Shown: positions 14,589 to 23,549 of the stretch, piece after piece
Layout: each line of letters begins with the position of its first letter
Numbering within the stretch: the first letter of the stretch is position 1
From: Bdellovibrio sp.
GTDB lineage: Bacteria > Bdellovibrionota > Bdellovibrionia > Bdellovibrionales > Bdellovibrionaceae
Assembly: GCA_014378765.1 (NCBI GenBank)
Contig: JACMNA010000102.1
Span: 1-44,461 of the forward strand
Reading direction: 5' to 3'
Length of the DNA: 44,461 nucleotides
Notes under the pieces: generated by a model
Seen by the model: only the letters and a program-made list of their open reading frames with translations
Database searches by the model: none
What the model was told of the DNA's origin: nothing
Position numbers and translations under genes: made by a program

Positions 14589-15608
14589 ATGGAAATGCTA
14601 CAACACATAATTACATTTTTCGCACAGACCTTCATCATTGTTCTCGCAATTATTGCGGTGTTATTAACCATCGCCGCTTTAGCCCTTAAAGCTAAAAACC
14701 AAAAGTCTTTTGAAATTGAGATATTAAATGAGAAATATGAAGATCAAACGCAGGCCTTAAAAGAATCTTTATTAAATGATAGTGAAGCTAAAAAAGAGCG
14801 TAAGCGAATCAAAAAAGAAGATAAACTAAAAGAAAAACAAGCGCAGCCTCAATCTAGATTATTTGTCGTTGATTTTTTAAAGGGCGATATTAAAGCCACC
14901 GAAAGTGAAAACCTCCGAGAAGAAGTAACAACCATTTTAGGGGTTGCGACCCCGAAAGACGAAGTGGTCGTTCGCATCGAAAGCCCGGGCGGCCTTGTAC
15001 ACAGTTATGGTTTTGCGGCGGCGCAATTAATTCGCCTACGTGATGCGAACATTCCTTTAACTGTTTGCGTAGATCAGGTCGCGGCAAGCGGAGGCTATTT
15101 AATGGCTTGTACCGCTAATAAAATTTTAGCCGCACCATTTGCCTTAGTGGGTTCAATTGGTGTTGTGGCGCAAGTGCCGAATTTTAATAAACTATTAAAA
15201 AAGCATAACGTCGACTACAAAGAGTACACGGCGGGTGATTACAAACGCACGGTTAGCATTTTCGGCGAAATTACCGAGCGAGGCGAAGCGAAATTTAAAG
15301 AGCAATTAGAACTTACGCATGCCTTATTTAAGACTTTTGTTTCTAAGTTTCGCCCGCAGCTTGATATCAATCAAGTGGCTACGGGTGAGTTCTGGTATGG
15401 TGAAATTGCGCAACAATTGAAGCTGGTCGATGAAATTAAAACAAGTGATGAGTACTTGTTATCGATGTCAAAACAACACCAGATAGTGCGAATTTCTTTT
15501 GAGCAAAAGCCAACTTTGTCAGATAAAATTTCTGGTATTATCACGAAAGCAGTCACTCTGACCCTAAACAAAATTATTGAGCAAAATAACATCACGAAAA
15601 GAATGTGA
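14589..15608 (+). CDS. sohB: SohB-like membrane serine protease (family S49)
   Basis: The 339-residue protein is a signal-peptide-peptidase-related protease with a Ser/Lys catalytic dyad. An N-terminal hydrophobic helix (about 10-34) is followed by a charged linker (40-88) typical of SohB, then the S49 core: ESPGGLVHSYGFAA (oxyanion region), nucleophile Ser167 in VAASGGY, FALVGSIGVVAQ, and base Lys219 in TAGDYKRT. Length matches E. coli SohB (349). It should cleave membrane-associated peptides or signal peptides. It heads a plus-strand run into the opp genes (164-base gap with a possible small frame), so a link between peptide release and uptake is plausible. No Shine-Dalgarno; TTTACC (14552-14557) and TAGCTT (14575-14580) form a weak promoter that would start two bases before the ATG. 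Confidence 0.92.
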   Translation: MEMLQHIITFFAQTFIIVLAIIAVLLTIAALALKAKNQKSFEIEILNEKYEDQTQALKESLLNDSEAKKERKRIKKEDKLKEKQAQPQSRLFVVDFLKGDIKATESENLREEVTTILGVATPKDEVVVRIESPGGLVHSYGFAAAQLIRLRDANIPLTVCVDQVAASGGYLMACTANKILAAPFALVGSIGVVAQVPNFNKLLKKHNVDYKEYTAGDYKRTVSIFGEITERGEAKFKEQLELTHALFKTFVSKFRPQLDINQVATGEFWYGEIAQQLKLVDEIKTSDEYLLSMSKQHQIVRISFEQKPTLSDKISGIITKAVTLTLNKIIEQNNITKRM

Positions 15609-15621
15609 CGCTAGTAGCTAA

Positions 15622-15747
15622 GTGATTGGGTTTCTTTATTTTTTCGTTCTATTCTTGTACATCTCGATCGGCTGGTGTCTTTTTGTACTGGGCATTAAAT
15701 TGCAATACGAACTCGAAGTGCTTAAAAGTTTTCGCGAGAATTGCTAA
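15622..15747 (+). CDS. Possible 41-residue single-pass membrane peptide
   Basis: A GTG-initiated frame gives VIGFLYFFVLFLYISIGWCL then FVLGIKLQYELEVLKSFREN and Cys: one long hydrophobic helix followed by a short charged tail, the usual architecture of small membrane proteins. It lies between sohB (13 bases downstream of its stop) and oppD (24 bases before its start), filling an otherwise odd gap. Against it: the frame opens right after a stop, with a single possible start and no visible Shine-Dalgarno. Conservation in relatives would decide. Confidence 0.4.
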   Translation: MIGFLYFFVLFLYISIGWCLFVLGIKLQYELEVLKSFRENC

Positions 15748-15771
15748 AAGAAAGTTCAGGAGATTGATATT

Positions 15772-16746
15772 TTGAATCCAGTTGTTGAAGTTAAAGATTT
15801 AGAAACAACCTTCTTTTTAAAATCGGGACCATTCAAGGCGGTCAATCGTATTTCTTATTCAATTAATCAGGGCGAAACTTTAGGCATCGTGGGCGAATCA
15901 GGTTGTGGCAAATCTGTCACTTCGTTTTCACTTATGCGACTGATTGAAAAACCGGGCTTAGTGACGAACGGTCAATTTTTATTAAATGGCAAAAATATCT
16001 TATTATTAAAAGACCAAGAAATCGAAAATGTTCGTGGCGGTGAAATGGCCATGATTTTTCAAGAGCCCATGACGGCGCTGAATCCCGTTTTAACGATCGG
16101 TTACCAAATGGATGAGCAAATTAAAAAGCACATGCGGTTAAACGACAAAGATTCGCGCGACCGCGCCATTGAAATGCTTCAGCTGGTGGGAATTCCTTCA
16201 GCCAAAGAAAGATACTCAGCCTACCCGCACCAACTTTCGGGCGGAATGCGCCAACGGGCAATGATCGCGATGGCCTTATCTTGCAATCCAAAATTTTTAA
16301 TTGCCGACGAGCCGACGACGGCCCTTGATGTAACAATTCAAGCCCAGATATTAGAGCTGTTTCAAAGTTTACAAGAAAAAATGAATATGACCGTGCAATT
16401 TATCACGCACGATTTAGGCGTAATTTCTGAAGTGTCAGATAAAGTTTTGGTTATGTACGGTGGCCAAACCTGCGAGACCGGTCCCACGCAAGATATTATA
16501 AATTCTCCGGCGCATCCTTACACGGCCGCCCTGATATTATCGCGGCCGCAACATGGGCAACGCGTTGAGCGGCTAAAAACCATCGAAGGTTCGGTACCGG
16601 CGCCACACGAACTTCCGCAAGGCTGCCCGTTTGCCAATCGCTGTCCGAATGTATTGCCACAGTGTTGGACCCATAAACCCCCGTTAGAAACGATCGCCAG
16701 CCGCCCTGATCGAAAGCTAGCGTGCTTCAACCCCCTTCCAATATAA
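15772..16746 (+). CDS. oppD: Oligopeptide ABC transporter ATPase OppD
   Basis: The 324-residue ATPase is one of two that power peptide import. Walker [10 protein letters not shown]-loop [12 protein letters not shown], signature LSGGMRQR, Walker [13 protein letters not shown] and the switch His (FITHDLG) are all present, followed by the C-terminal oligopeptide/dipeptide-transporter cysteine region ([10 protein letters not shown]...QCW) thought to bind an Fe-S cluster or metal in this family. The start is a TTG placed 9 bases after AGGAG. It is the first gene of a compact opp operon. Confidence 0.93.
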   Translation: MNPVVEVKDLETTFFLKSGPFKAVNRISYSINQGETLGIVGESGCGKSVTSFSLMRLIEKPGLVTNGQFLLNGKNILLLKDQEIENVRGGEMAMIFQEPMTALNPVLTIGYQMDEQIKKHMRLNDKDSRDRAIEMLQLVGIPSAKERYSAYPHQLSGGMRQRAMIAMALSCNPKFLIADEPTTALDVTIQAQILELFQSLQEKMNMTVQFITHDLGVISEVSDKVLVMYGGQTCETGPTQDIINSPAHPYTAALILSRPQHGQRVERLKTIEGSVPAPHELPQGCPFANRCPNVLPQCWTHKPPLETIASRPDRKLACFNPLPI

Positions 16747-16762
16747 AGGCTTTGATAAAAAT

Positions 16763-17773
16763 ATGAGTGAAATTATTTTAGAAGCCAAAAATATTAAAAA
16801 ATACTTTCCAATTAAAAAGGGCTTCTTCATGCGTGAAGTGGGCCAGGTGAAGGCCGTTGAAGATGTCGATTTCATTGTTCGACGAGGCGAAACTTTGGGT
16901 CTGGTGGGTGAATCTGGTTGCGGCAAATCAACTTTGGGTCGCACTTTGATTCGTTTGTATGAACCAACGGCGGGCGAGATTCAATTTGATGGACATAATT
17001 TTTTAAAATTAAAAGGTTCTGAATTAAGAAAAAAACGCCGCGATTTGCAGATGATCTTTCAAGATCCTTATTCTTCGCTAGATCCGCGCATGACCGTAGG
17101 CCAAGTGATTGAACAGCCGTTTATCATTCACGGTTTACTGCAAAAGAAAGAACGCGAAGTGCGCGTTAAGCAATTACTTGAAATGGTGGGTCTTAAATCT
17201 TCACATATCAATCGCTACCCGCACGAATTTTCGGGCGGCCAACGCCAGCGAATTGCGATCGCGCGCGCCATCGCATTAGATCCTAAACTTATTATTTGCG
17301 ACGAACCCGTTAGCGCTCTCGACGTATCCATTCAAGCGCAGATTCTAAATTTATTAAAAGATTTACAGAAACGCTTAAATTTAACTTACATCTTTATCTC
17401 GCACGATTTATCAGTGATCGAACACGTTTGCGACCGCGTTGCCGTGATGTACCTGGGCCGCATCGTTGAACTTACCACCCGTGAAGAGTTATTTGCGAAT
17501 CCGCAACACCCGTACACGCAAGCTTTATTGTCTTCAATTCCAACGATTGGAACCGGCAAAAAGAAAATGTCTAAAGTTTTAATTGGCGAAATACCATCGC
17601 CCATTAATCCACCCAGCGGATGTACATTTCACCCGCGGTGTCCGCACAGTTTCGAACCTTGCTCAAAGATTATTCCGGCCCTTGAGGGTCCGGTTGATCA
17701 TACGAAAGCCTGTCATTTATATGACCCAAAATATAAGAAAACAAATTTAACAACACAAAAGGAGTTGTTATGA
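16763..17773 (+). CDS. oppF: Oligopeptide ABC transporter ATPase OppF
   Basis: The 336-residue partner ATPase has Walker [24 protein letters not shown] (Q-loop plus the typical OppF SSLNPR-like stretch), signature [14 protein letters not shown], Walker [13 protein letters not shown] and HDLS switch. The C-terminal cysteine-rich [11 protein letters not shown] segment matches OppF. It pairs with OppD to form the ATPase heterodimer under the OppBC channel. It overlaps oppA by four bases (ATGA), showing translational coupling. The ribosome site is weak (AAAGG too far upstream), as expected for an internal operon gene. Confidence 0.93.
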   Translation: MSEIILEAKNIKKYFPIKKGFFMREVGQVKAVEDVDFIVRRGETLGLVGESGCGKSTLGRTLIRLYEPTAGEIQFDGHNFLKLKGSELRKKRRDLQMIFQDPYSSLDPRMTVGQVIEQPFIIHGLLQKKEREVRVKQLLEMVGLKSSHINRYPHEFSGGQRQRIAIARAIALDPKLIICDEPVSALDVSIQAQILNLLKDLQKRLNLTYIFISHDLSVIEHVCDRVAVMYLGRIVELTTREELFANPQHPYTQALLSSIPTIGTGKKKMSKVLIGEIPSPINPPSGCTFHPRCPHSFEPCSKIIPALEGPVDHTKACHLYDPKYKKTNLTTQKELL

Positions 17774-19512
17774 AAAATCTAAGTTTAGTTCTAGCTACCG
17801 TTTTAGTACTGGTTGGTTGCACGAAGAAAGATAATGCGGGAAGTACTCCGGGCACTCCTTCTGCGGGCGCTACATCTAATGCCGGCGGAAAACTAACAAA
17901 CAACGAATTAAAAATCGGCATCACCCAAGAGTTTGAAAACTTCAATCCGGTGATTCAGACGATGTCAGCCACTAGCTATATGCAGCACATGGTGAATCGT
18001 CCCCTTGTAACCATTAATGCCGATGGTAAATGGATTCCGTTGTTGGCAAAAAAAATTCCGACAATTGAAAATGGGGCTGCCAAGATCGTTGATAAGGGTG
18101 GTAAAAAGAAGCTCGTGGCGATTTGGGAAATTCTTGAAAATGCAAATTGGGGCGACGGAAAACCAGTCATCTGTGAAGATATCATATTTTCACTTAAAGT
18201 CGCTTCTTCGCCAAATGTAAGCGTTGGCGAGAAAGAAACATATACTCAAATCGAAAAAATCGAAGCAGATCCAAAAAATCCAAAAAAATGTACTTTTACT
18301 TATGAAAAAGCAAAATGGGATTTTTATCAGCTTGGCACCGTTTGGTTGTTACCAAGTCACTTAGAAGAGGCTGTCTTTAAAAAATTTGGCGCTTTAAAAG
18401 AAGGTTACGAAAAGAACTCGCTTTATTCAAAAGACCCAACTAATCCGGGTCTTTATAACGGCCCGTATGTTTTAACTGAGCTTCAGTTAGGCGACCACGT
18501 AAGCTTTGCTCCTAACACAAAGTTCTACGGTGAAGCGCCCAAATTTAAACGCATTATCGTTAAGTTGATTCCAAACTCAGGCACGCTTGAGGCTAACCTG
18601 CGCTCTGGCACGATCGACATGATTTCATCATTGGGTTTAGCCCTTGATCAAGCTTTAGCCTTCGACAAAAAAGTTAAAGGCGAAAATTTAGGTTACTCGG
18701 TTTTATTTGAACCAAGTGCTACTTACGAGCACATCGACCTGAATTTAGATAATCCAATTCTAAAAGACATCCGCGTTCGTAAAGCGCTCAATTATTCAAT
18801 TAACCGCGAAGAATTAGTTAATTCACTTTTTGAAGGTAAGCAAAACCCAGCGATACACGCGGTTACACCGAAAGATCCGTGGTTTACCGATGACCCAACT
18901 AAAGTTGTTATCTACAAATACTCTCCGCGCGAAGCCGAGCGTTTGTTAGAAGAAGCCGGTTGGAAAATGGGCGCGGATGGTATTCGCACTAAAGGTGAAA
19001 AACGATTGTCTTTCACCTTAATGACTACGGCCGGAAATAAAACCCGCGAGCTCGTCCAAGTTTATTTGCAAAATAAATGGAAACAAGTAGGTATCGAAGT
19101 TGTCTCTCGCAACGAACCAGCGCGCGTATTCTTTGGTGAAACCACTAAGAAACGAAAATTTGATTCTATGGCTTTATTCGCCTGGATTTCTTCTCCAGAA
19201 AATAATCCAAAATCGACATTTACCACGAACAATATTCCAACGGCTAAAAACGGTTGGTCCGGACAAAACAGCATGGGCTGGTCAAATCCAAAGGTAGACG
19301 AATTGCTTTACAGCATGGACACCGTTTTTGAACACGCCAAACGAGTTGAAATTATTCACAAAGTATTAAAATATTACACGGAAGATGTTCCCGTTTTGCC
19401 ATTATACTATCGTTCAGATATCGCCGTGATTCCGACTCAATTAAAAAACTTTCGCTTAACGGGTCACCAGTTTCCGGAAACGAACGAAGTCGAGAAATGG
19501 ACTGTCGAATAA
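17770..19512 (+). CDS. oppA: Peptide-binding lipoprotein OppA/DppA-like (SBP family 5)
   Basis: The 580-residue substrate-binding protein carries a lipoprotein signal ending in LVLVGC (Cys17) and a short Gly/Ser/Thr linker. The family-5 core includes NELKIGITQEFENFNP, the LPSHLEE loop, YNGPYVLTELQLGD and DIRVRKALNYSINREELV, the diagnostic motif of this family. It captures peptides in the periplasm and delivers them to OppBC. AAGGAG lies 5-6 bases before the ATG. Peptide length preference cannot be read. Placement of oppA between oppF and oppB differs from the E. coli order oppABCDF. Confidence 0.92.
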   Translation: MKNLSLVLATVLVLVGCTKKDNAGSTPGTPSAGATSNAGGKLTNNELKIGITQEFENFNPVIQTMSATSYMQHMVNRPLVTINADGKWIPLLAKKIPTIENGAAKIVDKGGKKKLVAIWEILENANWGDGKPVICEDIIFSLKVASSPNVSVGEKETYTQIEKIEADPKNPKKCTFTYEKAKWDFYQLGTVWLLPSHLEEAVFKKFGALKEGYEKNSLYSKDPTNPGLYNGPYVLTELQLGDHVSFAPNTKFYGEAPKFKRIIVKLIPNSGTLEANLRSGTIDMISSLGLALDQALAFDKKVKGENLGYSVLFEPSATYEHIDLNLDNPILKDIRVRKALNYSINREELVNSLFEGKQNPAIHAVTPKDPWFTDDPTKVVIYKYSPREAERLLEEAGWKMGADGIRTKGEKRLSFTLMTTAGNKTRELVQVYLQNKWKQVGIEVVSRNEPARVFFGETTKKRKFDSMALFAWISSPENNPKSTFTTNNIPTAKNGWSGQNSMGWSNPKVDELLYSMDTVFEHAKRVEIIHKVLKYYTEDVPVLPLYYRSDIAVIPTQLKNFRLTGHQFPETNEVEKWTVE

Positions 19513-19513
19513 T

Positions 19514-20485
19514 ATGTTAACTTTCATCTTACGCAGGATTGTACAAACTCTCGTCGTGATAGTTATTCTATCTTACGTTTGCTTCGGCCTCATGACTTTG
19601 ATGCCGGGCGATCCTGTGGAGTTGATGATATCGGCTAACCCGCGCATTTCGGCGGAAGACGTTACCCGCCTACGCGAATTCTACGGGCTCGATCAGCCGT
19701 TAATCAAACGCTACTACACTTGGATTTCTGATATCTCAAAAGGCGAACTTGGTTATTCAAGAACTTATCGTATTCCCGTGACCGAAATGATGGGGCCGGC
19801 GTTAACGGCCACTTTTATTTTATCGATTACTTCACTGCTGTTTTCGTTGATTATTGCAATTCCCCTAGGGATTGTATGCGCGCTTAAACCCAATTCTAAG
19901 GTGGATTACATTGCAAATCTTTTTAGCTTTGCGGGAATTTCGGTGCCTTCGTTTTGGCTAGGTATCGTATTAATTATTATATTTGCGGTCAATTTACGTT
20001 GGCTTCCGGCTGGTGGCTATCAAACCACGGGCTTAGCTTACGAAAATATTTTTCAAGAATTGATGGATAAAGCAAAATATTTAATTTTACCAATGGTTTC
20101 TTTATCGGTGCAATCGATCGGACGATTCTCACGTTTCACACGGTCAGCCATGCTTGAGGCCATGCGAAATGATTATATTCGCACCGCGCGCGCTAAAGGT
20201 TTAAGTAACCGCGTCGTGATTTTTCAGCACGGGTTTAGAAATGCTTTAATTCCGTTAATTACAATCATTGCAATTAGCTTCTCTTCAATTTTTTCGGGCG
20301 CACTGATTACCGAAACTTTATTTGCATACCCGGGCGTAGGACGTTTAATTTACTCTTCCATTATTGGAAATGATTTTAACGTTGCGATGGTGGCCTTTGT
20401 GGTTTCGGTCAGCGCCGTTTTAATTATGAGTTTAGTATCAGATATTCTTTACGGCGTGGTTGATCCGCGTATTTCATACAAATAG
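19514..20485 (+). CDS. oppB: Oligopeptide ABC permease OppB
   Basis: The 323-residue permease has an N-terminal helix (FILRRIVQTLVVIVILSYV), the family stretch LMPGDPVELMI, a periplasmic loop with LREFYGLDQPLIKRYYTWI, five further helices, and the EAA coupling motif AMRNDYIRTARAKGLS that docks on the ATPases. A length near 310-325 is normal for OppB. It begins one base after oppA ends and is followed 9 bases later by oppC. Confidence 0.93.
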   Translation: MLTFILRRIVQTLVVIVILSYVCFGLMTLMPGDPVELMISANPRISAEDVTRLREFYGLDQPLIKRYYTWISDISKGELGYSRTYRIPVTEMMGPALTATFILSITSLLFSLIIAIPLGIVCALKPNSKVDYIANLFSFAGISVPSFWLGIVLIIIFAVNLRWLPAGGYQTTGLAYENIFQELMDKAKYLILPMVSLSVQSIGRFSRFTRSAMLEAMRNDYIRTARAKGLSNRVVIFQHGFRNALIPLITIIAISFSSIFSGALITETLFAYPGVGRLIYSSIIGNDFNVAMVAFVVSVSAVLIMSLVSDILYGVVDPRISYK

Positions 20486-20494
20486 GAACCGCCA

Positions 20495-21700
20495 ATGAAT
20501 ACCGCGCAAAACACCACTCAAAAAGCACAGCAAAAAGCCCAGATCGCCAAGATGGAAAAAGCCCAAACCATCACGCAAATTGTTTACAGTCAGTTTAAAG
20601 AACACAAAGCCGCCGTTATTGGCGCTTATGTAATTCTAATTTTTGTGGTCGTTGCACTCAGCGCGCCCTTGATTGAAAAATTCACGGGCCTAGATGCCGA
20701 ATCACAAAACGTATTTAATCGTTACCGCCCGCCGATGACGCGCGTAAAAGCCGGCACGGATGTTCGCGAAACTTCGATTCAAAGATTTATCGATGCCAAT
20801 CCCGAAGAAGTTTTAATTATCCAAAATCAGCTCATCAGCCAGCAATTAGTAAAACCCATCCGGCCAGAAGACGCCCTGTACGACTGGGCCCAACTCGATC
20901 GCACGAAGGCGATGGACGCTATTGATTTAATTGATACCTCGAAAAAATCAGAACTACGTGCGATTGCCAATCGCTTTGAAAGCTTTCACATCCTAGGAAC
21001 CGATGAATTAGGGCGCGACGTGATGATGCGTTTGATCTATGGCACCCGAGTATCAATGGGAGTGGGAATATTAGTAGCGTTGGCTTCCGCGCTAATCGGA
21101 CTTTTAGTTGGCGCCGTCGCGGGTTTTTACGGAGGCTTCATCGATACGCTTTTAATGCGCGTTACCGACGCTCTTTTGTCGCTACCCTTGATGCCCGTTT
21201 TAATTGTTGTGGCGGCCGACGATCTACAAAAAATTCCGTTCATTAGTAGAATTTTAACTAGCGGAAACGAAAGCATACTAAAACTTGTTCTGATTTTATG
21301 TTTATTTTCATGGATGAGCGTAGCCCGTTTAGTGCGCGGAAGTATTTTATCTTTGCGTGAGCGCGAATTTATTTTAGCCTCAAAAACTTTGGGCGCGACT
21401 GATTATACCTTGATTACTCGTCACATGTTTCCGAATGTTATTGCGCCCATGTTGGTGTCAGTAACCTTAGGCGTGGGTGAATCAATTTTATTTGAAGCGG
21501 CCTTAAGCTTCTTAGGCTTAGGTATTCAGCCACCCACCCCAAGTTGGGGTAACATGTTATTCAACGCCCAAGAATTAATTTACCAAGCCCCATTTTTGGC
21601 GATCTTACCCGGTCTATTGATCCTGTTCGTAACGATCAGCTTCAATTACCTGGGGGACGGCTTACAAGACGCTATCGATCCGAAGGCCATGCGCAGATAG
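20495..21700 (+). CDS. oppC: Oligopeptide ABC permease OppC with enlarged periplasmic loop
   Basis: The 401-residue permease is longer than usual for OppC/DppC (about 300). It has an N-terminal cytoplasmic Gln/Lys-rich segment, the first helix near 35-57, then a long charged segment to about residue 165 before the conserved GTDELGRDVMMRLIYG. In ordinary OppC the matching loop is only about 30-45 residues, so some 70 extra residues are inserted on the periplasmic side. The remaining helices and the EAA motif (REFILASKTLGATDY) followed by NVIAPMLV are intact. AGGAA precedes the ATG. The insert may contact OppA or the peptidoglycan; this is inference. Confidence 0.9.
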   Translation: MNTAQNTTQKAQQKAQIAKMEKAQTITQIVYSQFKEHKAAVIGAYVILIFVVVALSAPLIEKFTGLDAESQNVFNRYRPPMTRVKAGTDVRETSIQRFIDANPEEVLIIQNQLISQQLVKPIRPEDALYDWAQLDRTKAMDAIDLIDTSKKSELRAIANRFESFHILGTDELGRDVMMRLIYGTRVSMGVGILVALASALIGLLVGAVAGFYGGFIDTLLMRVTDALLSLPLMPVLIVVAADDLQKIPFISRILTSGNESILKLVLILCLFSWMSVARLVRGSILSLREREFILASKTLGATDYTLITRHMFPNVIAPMLVSVTLGVGESILFEAALSFLGLGIQPPTPSWGNMLFNAQELIYQAPFLAILPGLLILFVTISFNYLGDGLQDAIDPKAMRR

Positions 21701-21712
21701 GCGCAGTAGTTA

Positions 21713-21761
21713 ACCGGCGCCGGTAGGCGCGCAGGGCAATTTGCGCCGCAAATCGATTTGC
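21713..21761. other. Cluster of short palindromes after oppC
   Basis: Three dyads are packed in 49 bases: ACCGGCGCCGGT (21713-21724, perfect 12-mer), ATTTGCG-C-CGCAAAT (21739-21753) and GCAAATCGATTTGC (21748-21761, perfect 14-mer) sharing an arm with the previous one. No U-tract follows, so simple intrinsic termination is unlikely. They may be operator sites for a dimeric regulator or a 3'-end structure of the opp mRNA. Confidence 0.45.
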
Positions 21762-21819
21762 TATTTCTCGCAGTTATTAGAGAACCTATGCGTGGTTTAA
21801 GTGAAGAATTAAGCGTGTG

Positions 21820-21880
21820 TTAGGCTTAGCGGACAATTATTAAACATCTTTGTAAAATTCACCAAGTGACCTAAGCCTAA
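21820..21880. other. 10-bp inverted repeat upstream of the secreted coiled-coil gene
   Basis: TTAGGCTTAG (21820-21829) and CTAAGCCTAA (21871-21880) are perfect reverse complements with 41 bases between them. A further TTAGG/CCTAA pair follows at about 21897-21913. This could be an RNA stem-loop in the leader of the gene at 21949 or a pair of protein-binding half sites. Confidence 0.4.
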
Positions 21881-21948
21881 AGGCGCTAGCTTGTTGTTAG
21901 GCACGGCACCTAAATTGGATAGAAATCTTATTAATGAGGGAGATTTCT

Positions 21949-22515
21949 ATGAAAACGGTTCAACAATTGTCGTCTTTAGTAATGTTCACAATGTTAATTA
22001 TCTGTGGATTCACCAGTGAGGCCCGCGCCGAAAATTCGGGTGAAATGTCTTGTCGAATGAAGGCAAAAGAAATTGCGGCTGAAACTTATAAAAATTGTAT
22101 GACCGATCAACGGCAAACGCAGCTCGAGCAAATTCGTAAAGACTATAAAGAAAAGCTTTCTGAATTAAAATCTCATTACGATGAAAAATTAAAAAAATTA
22201 AGCGGTGTTTCGGGCAAAGCTCAAAGTGCCCCGGCGGTTTCTGAACAACCTCAATCGTCCGACGAAATGTCTAAACCCGTTTTACGCCCACTTGCCGAAG
22301 CAAAGCGTTCGGCGCAAAATCGATCACGCGCTTCGGGCGCACGCAGTTTACCAATGAAAAAGGGTCCGGTTAAATCGCAATCGATCGACCTTTCAACCCC
22401 GTCAATGCCATCTGATTCTACGGCCGTCGAGTCCGTTCAGGCAGAAAACCGACTTAAAATCGAACAAGACGGGCCTAATGACATTGAAGTAGTTGAACTG
22501 CCAAGCCAAGAGTAG
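21949..22515 (+). CDS. Secreted coiled-coil protein of unknown function
   Basis: The start at 21949 is preferred over the ATG at 21934 because GGGAG sits before it and because it gives a proper signal peptide (MKTVQQLSSLVMFTMLIICG...ARA, cut before Glu). The mature part has two cysteines 16 residues apart (SCRMKAKEIAAETYKNC) that may form a disulphide, a charged helical/coiled-coil stretch (about 45-85), then a Ser/Pro/Gln-rich disordered tail ending in acidic residues. The whole is about 188 residues. No family is recognised. It is followed 53 bases later by tatA. The 248-base leader region contains several dyads, so expression may be regulated post-transcriptionally. Confidence 0.75.
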   Translation: MKTVQQLSSLVMFTMLIICGFTSEARAENSGEMSCRMKAKEIAAETYKNCMTDQRQTQLEQIRKDYKEKLSELKSHYDEKLKKLSGVSGKAQSAPAVSEQPQSSDEMSKPVLRPLAEAKRSAQNRSRASGARSLPMKKGPVKSQSIDLSTPSMPSDSTAVESVQAENRLKIEQDGPNDIEVVELPSQE

Positions 22516-22568
22516 TATTTTTAAGGGGTAACCGCATGGCTTAGGCGTTAAGCCCAAAAGGAGACCTC

Positions 22569-22808
22569 ATGGGAGAGTTTAGTATTTCGCATTTAATAAT
22601 TGTGGCCGTAGTTTTGTTAATATTTTTTGGGCCAAGTAAGCTTCCGCAATTTGGCCAATCTTTAGGTAAAGCGATCAAAGGCTTCAAACAGGGTCTCAAT
22701 GAAATCGATACCGATGCTAAAGACGTAGGTCCTCAAGCGCAGATCAATCAGAACCAAGATATCACGAAGGCTCCGATCGATAATAAAGTTAATCAGAATA
22801 AAACTTAA
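22569..22808 (+). CDS. tatA: Twin-arginine translocase subunit TatA
   Basis: The 79-residue protein has the TatA plan: a short periplasmic N-terminus, one membrane helix (about 7-22, SHLIIVAVVLLIFFGPSKL), the FGPSKLPQFG hinge, an amphipathic helix (SLGKAIKGFKQGL) and a variable polar tail. TatA oligomers form the pathway for folded proteins. AAGGAG stands before the ATG. A small hairpin (GGCTTA/TAAGCC, about 22538-22554) precedes the ribosome site. tatB and tatC are not in the window, so the genes are split in this genome. The stop overlaps the convergent GDPD gene by four bases. Confidence 0.92.
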   Translation: MGEFSISHLIIVAVVLLIFFGPSKLPQFGQSLGKAIKGFKQGLNEIDTDAKDVGPQAQINQNQDITKAPIDNKVNQNKT

Positions 22809-23539
22809 ATTTTAGTTTCTAACTCTTGCGGAGTTATTTGATCTGAAATAATTCCGTGTACTTTCGTCGCCAATTGAAAATATAAATTTATCTCATTCAC
22901 CGTCCAAAGTACGATGGGTACTTTCGCAGCAATTTTTTGCATTTTCCGATCGTTCCAGTCAAGGTAACGTAAGTGAAAGGCGTGTGGGGCACATAGAAAA
23001 TTAAAAATTCGACTTCGAATAAACCAACGATTCAGTGAATACTTCTCTAACGTTTGAATGAGGGCGCGGTAAATTGCAGGTTCGAACCATCGAATTCTAG
23101 CTAATGAAAATGGATTAAAACTTGAAATAATTATTTGATTAATTAGATCATACTTTTTAACTAAGGCTAAAACTTTTTTCTCTAACGTGAATTTAAAAAT
23201 GGCGGCGGTCTTTAATTCTACGTTCAACTTAAGTTTGGTTTGATTTTGTTCTTTTAGCCATTCAAACACATCTTCCAATTTTGTGATGGGGGTTAGCGTC
23301 CTTAATCGTTCAAGCGTTATATTTTTTATTCGCTCAGCTTGAAAAGATTCATTATGAAATAAAACAACTTCTAAATCTTTTGTTAAACGCACATCGAATT
23401 CAACCATCTCATAGCGCCGGCTAAAGGCAGCCTGAATTGAAGCTAGTGAATTTTGGCGTTCTCCTTCGAACCAGTACCCGCGATGCGCTTGCACTTTTGG
23501 AAGCCAAGTTCTAATTTTTGAATCTTCAGTCCAATTCAT
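22805..23539 (-). CDS. Glycerophosphodiester phosphodiesterase family protein
   Basis: The GDPD domain begins almost at once: VQAHRGYWFEGERQNSLAS contains the HRG motif and an N-S in place of the usual E-N-T, then MVEFDVRLTKD (the E-x-D metal ligand site) and VVLFHNESF (general acid His). VELKT further on supplies another metal ligand. The enzyme hydrolyses glycerophosphodiesters from lipid turnover to glycerol-3-phosphate and an alcohol. I take ATG 23539 as the start, giving 244 residues. An upstream start at 23605 would overlap the preceding gene and adds a non-conserved stretch. It is third in the greA-AsmA-like-GDPD operon. Confidence 0.85.
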   Translation of the reverse strand: MNWTEDSKIRTWLPKVQAHRGYWFEGERQNSLASIQAAFSRRYEMVEFDVRLTKDLEVVLFHNESFQAERIKNITLERLRTLTPITKLEDVFEWLKEQNQTKLKLNVELKTAAIFKFTLEKKVLALVKKYDLINQIIISSFNPFSLARIRWFEPAIYRALIQTLEKYSLNRWFIRSRIFNFLCAPHAFHLRYLDWNDRKMQKIAAKVPIVLWTVNEINLYFQLATKVHGIISDQITPQELETKI

Positions 23540-23549
23540 TATCGGCTTT

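Noticed and set aside
21934..21948. Upstream ATG of the secreted coiled-coil gene
   Set aside because: The following ATG at 21949 has GGGAG in front and begins a canonical signal peptide; the first ATG would bury that ribosome site.
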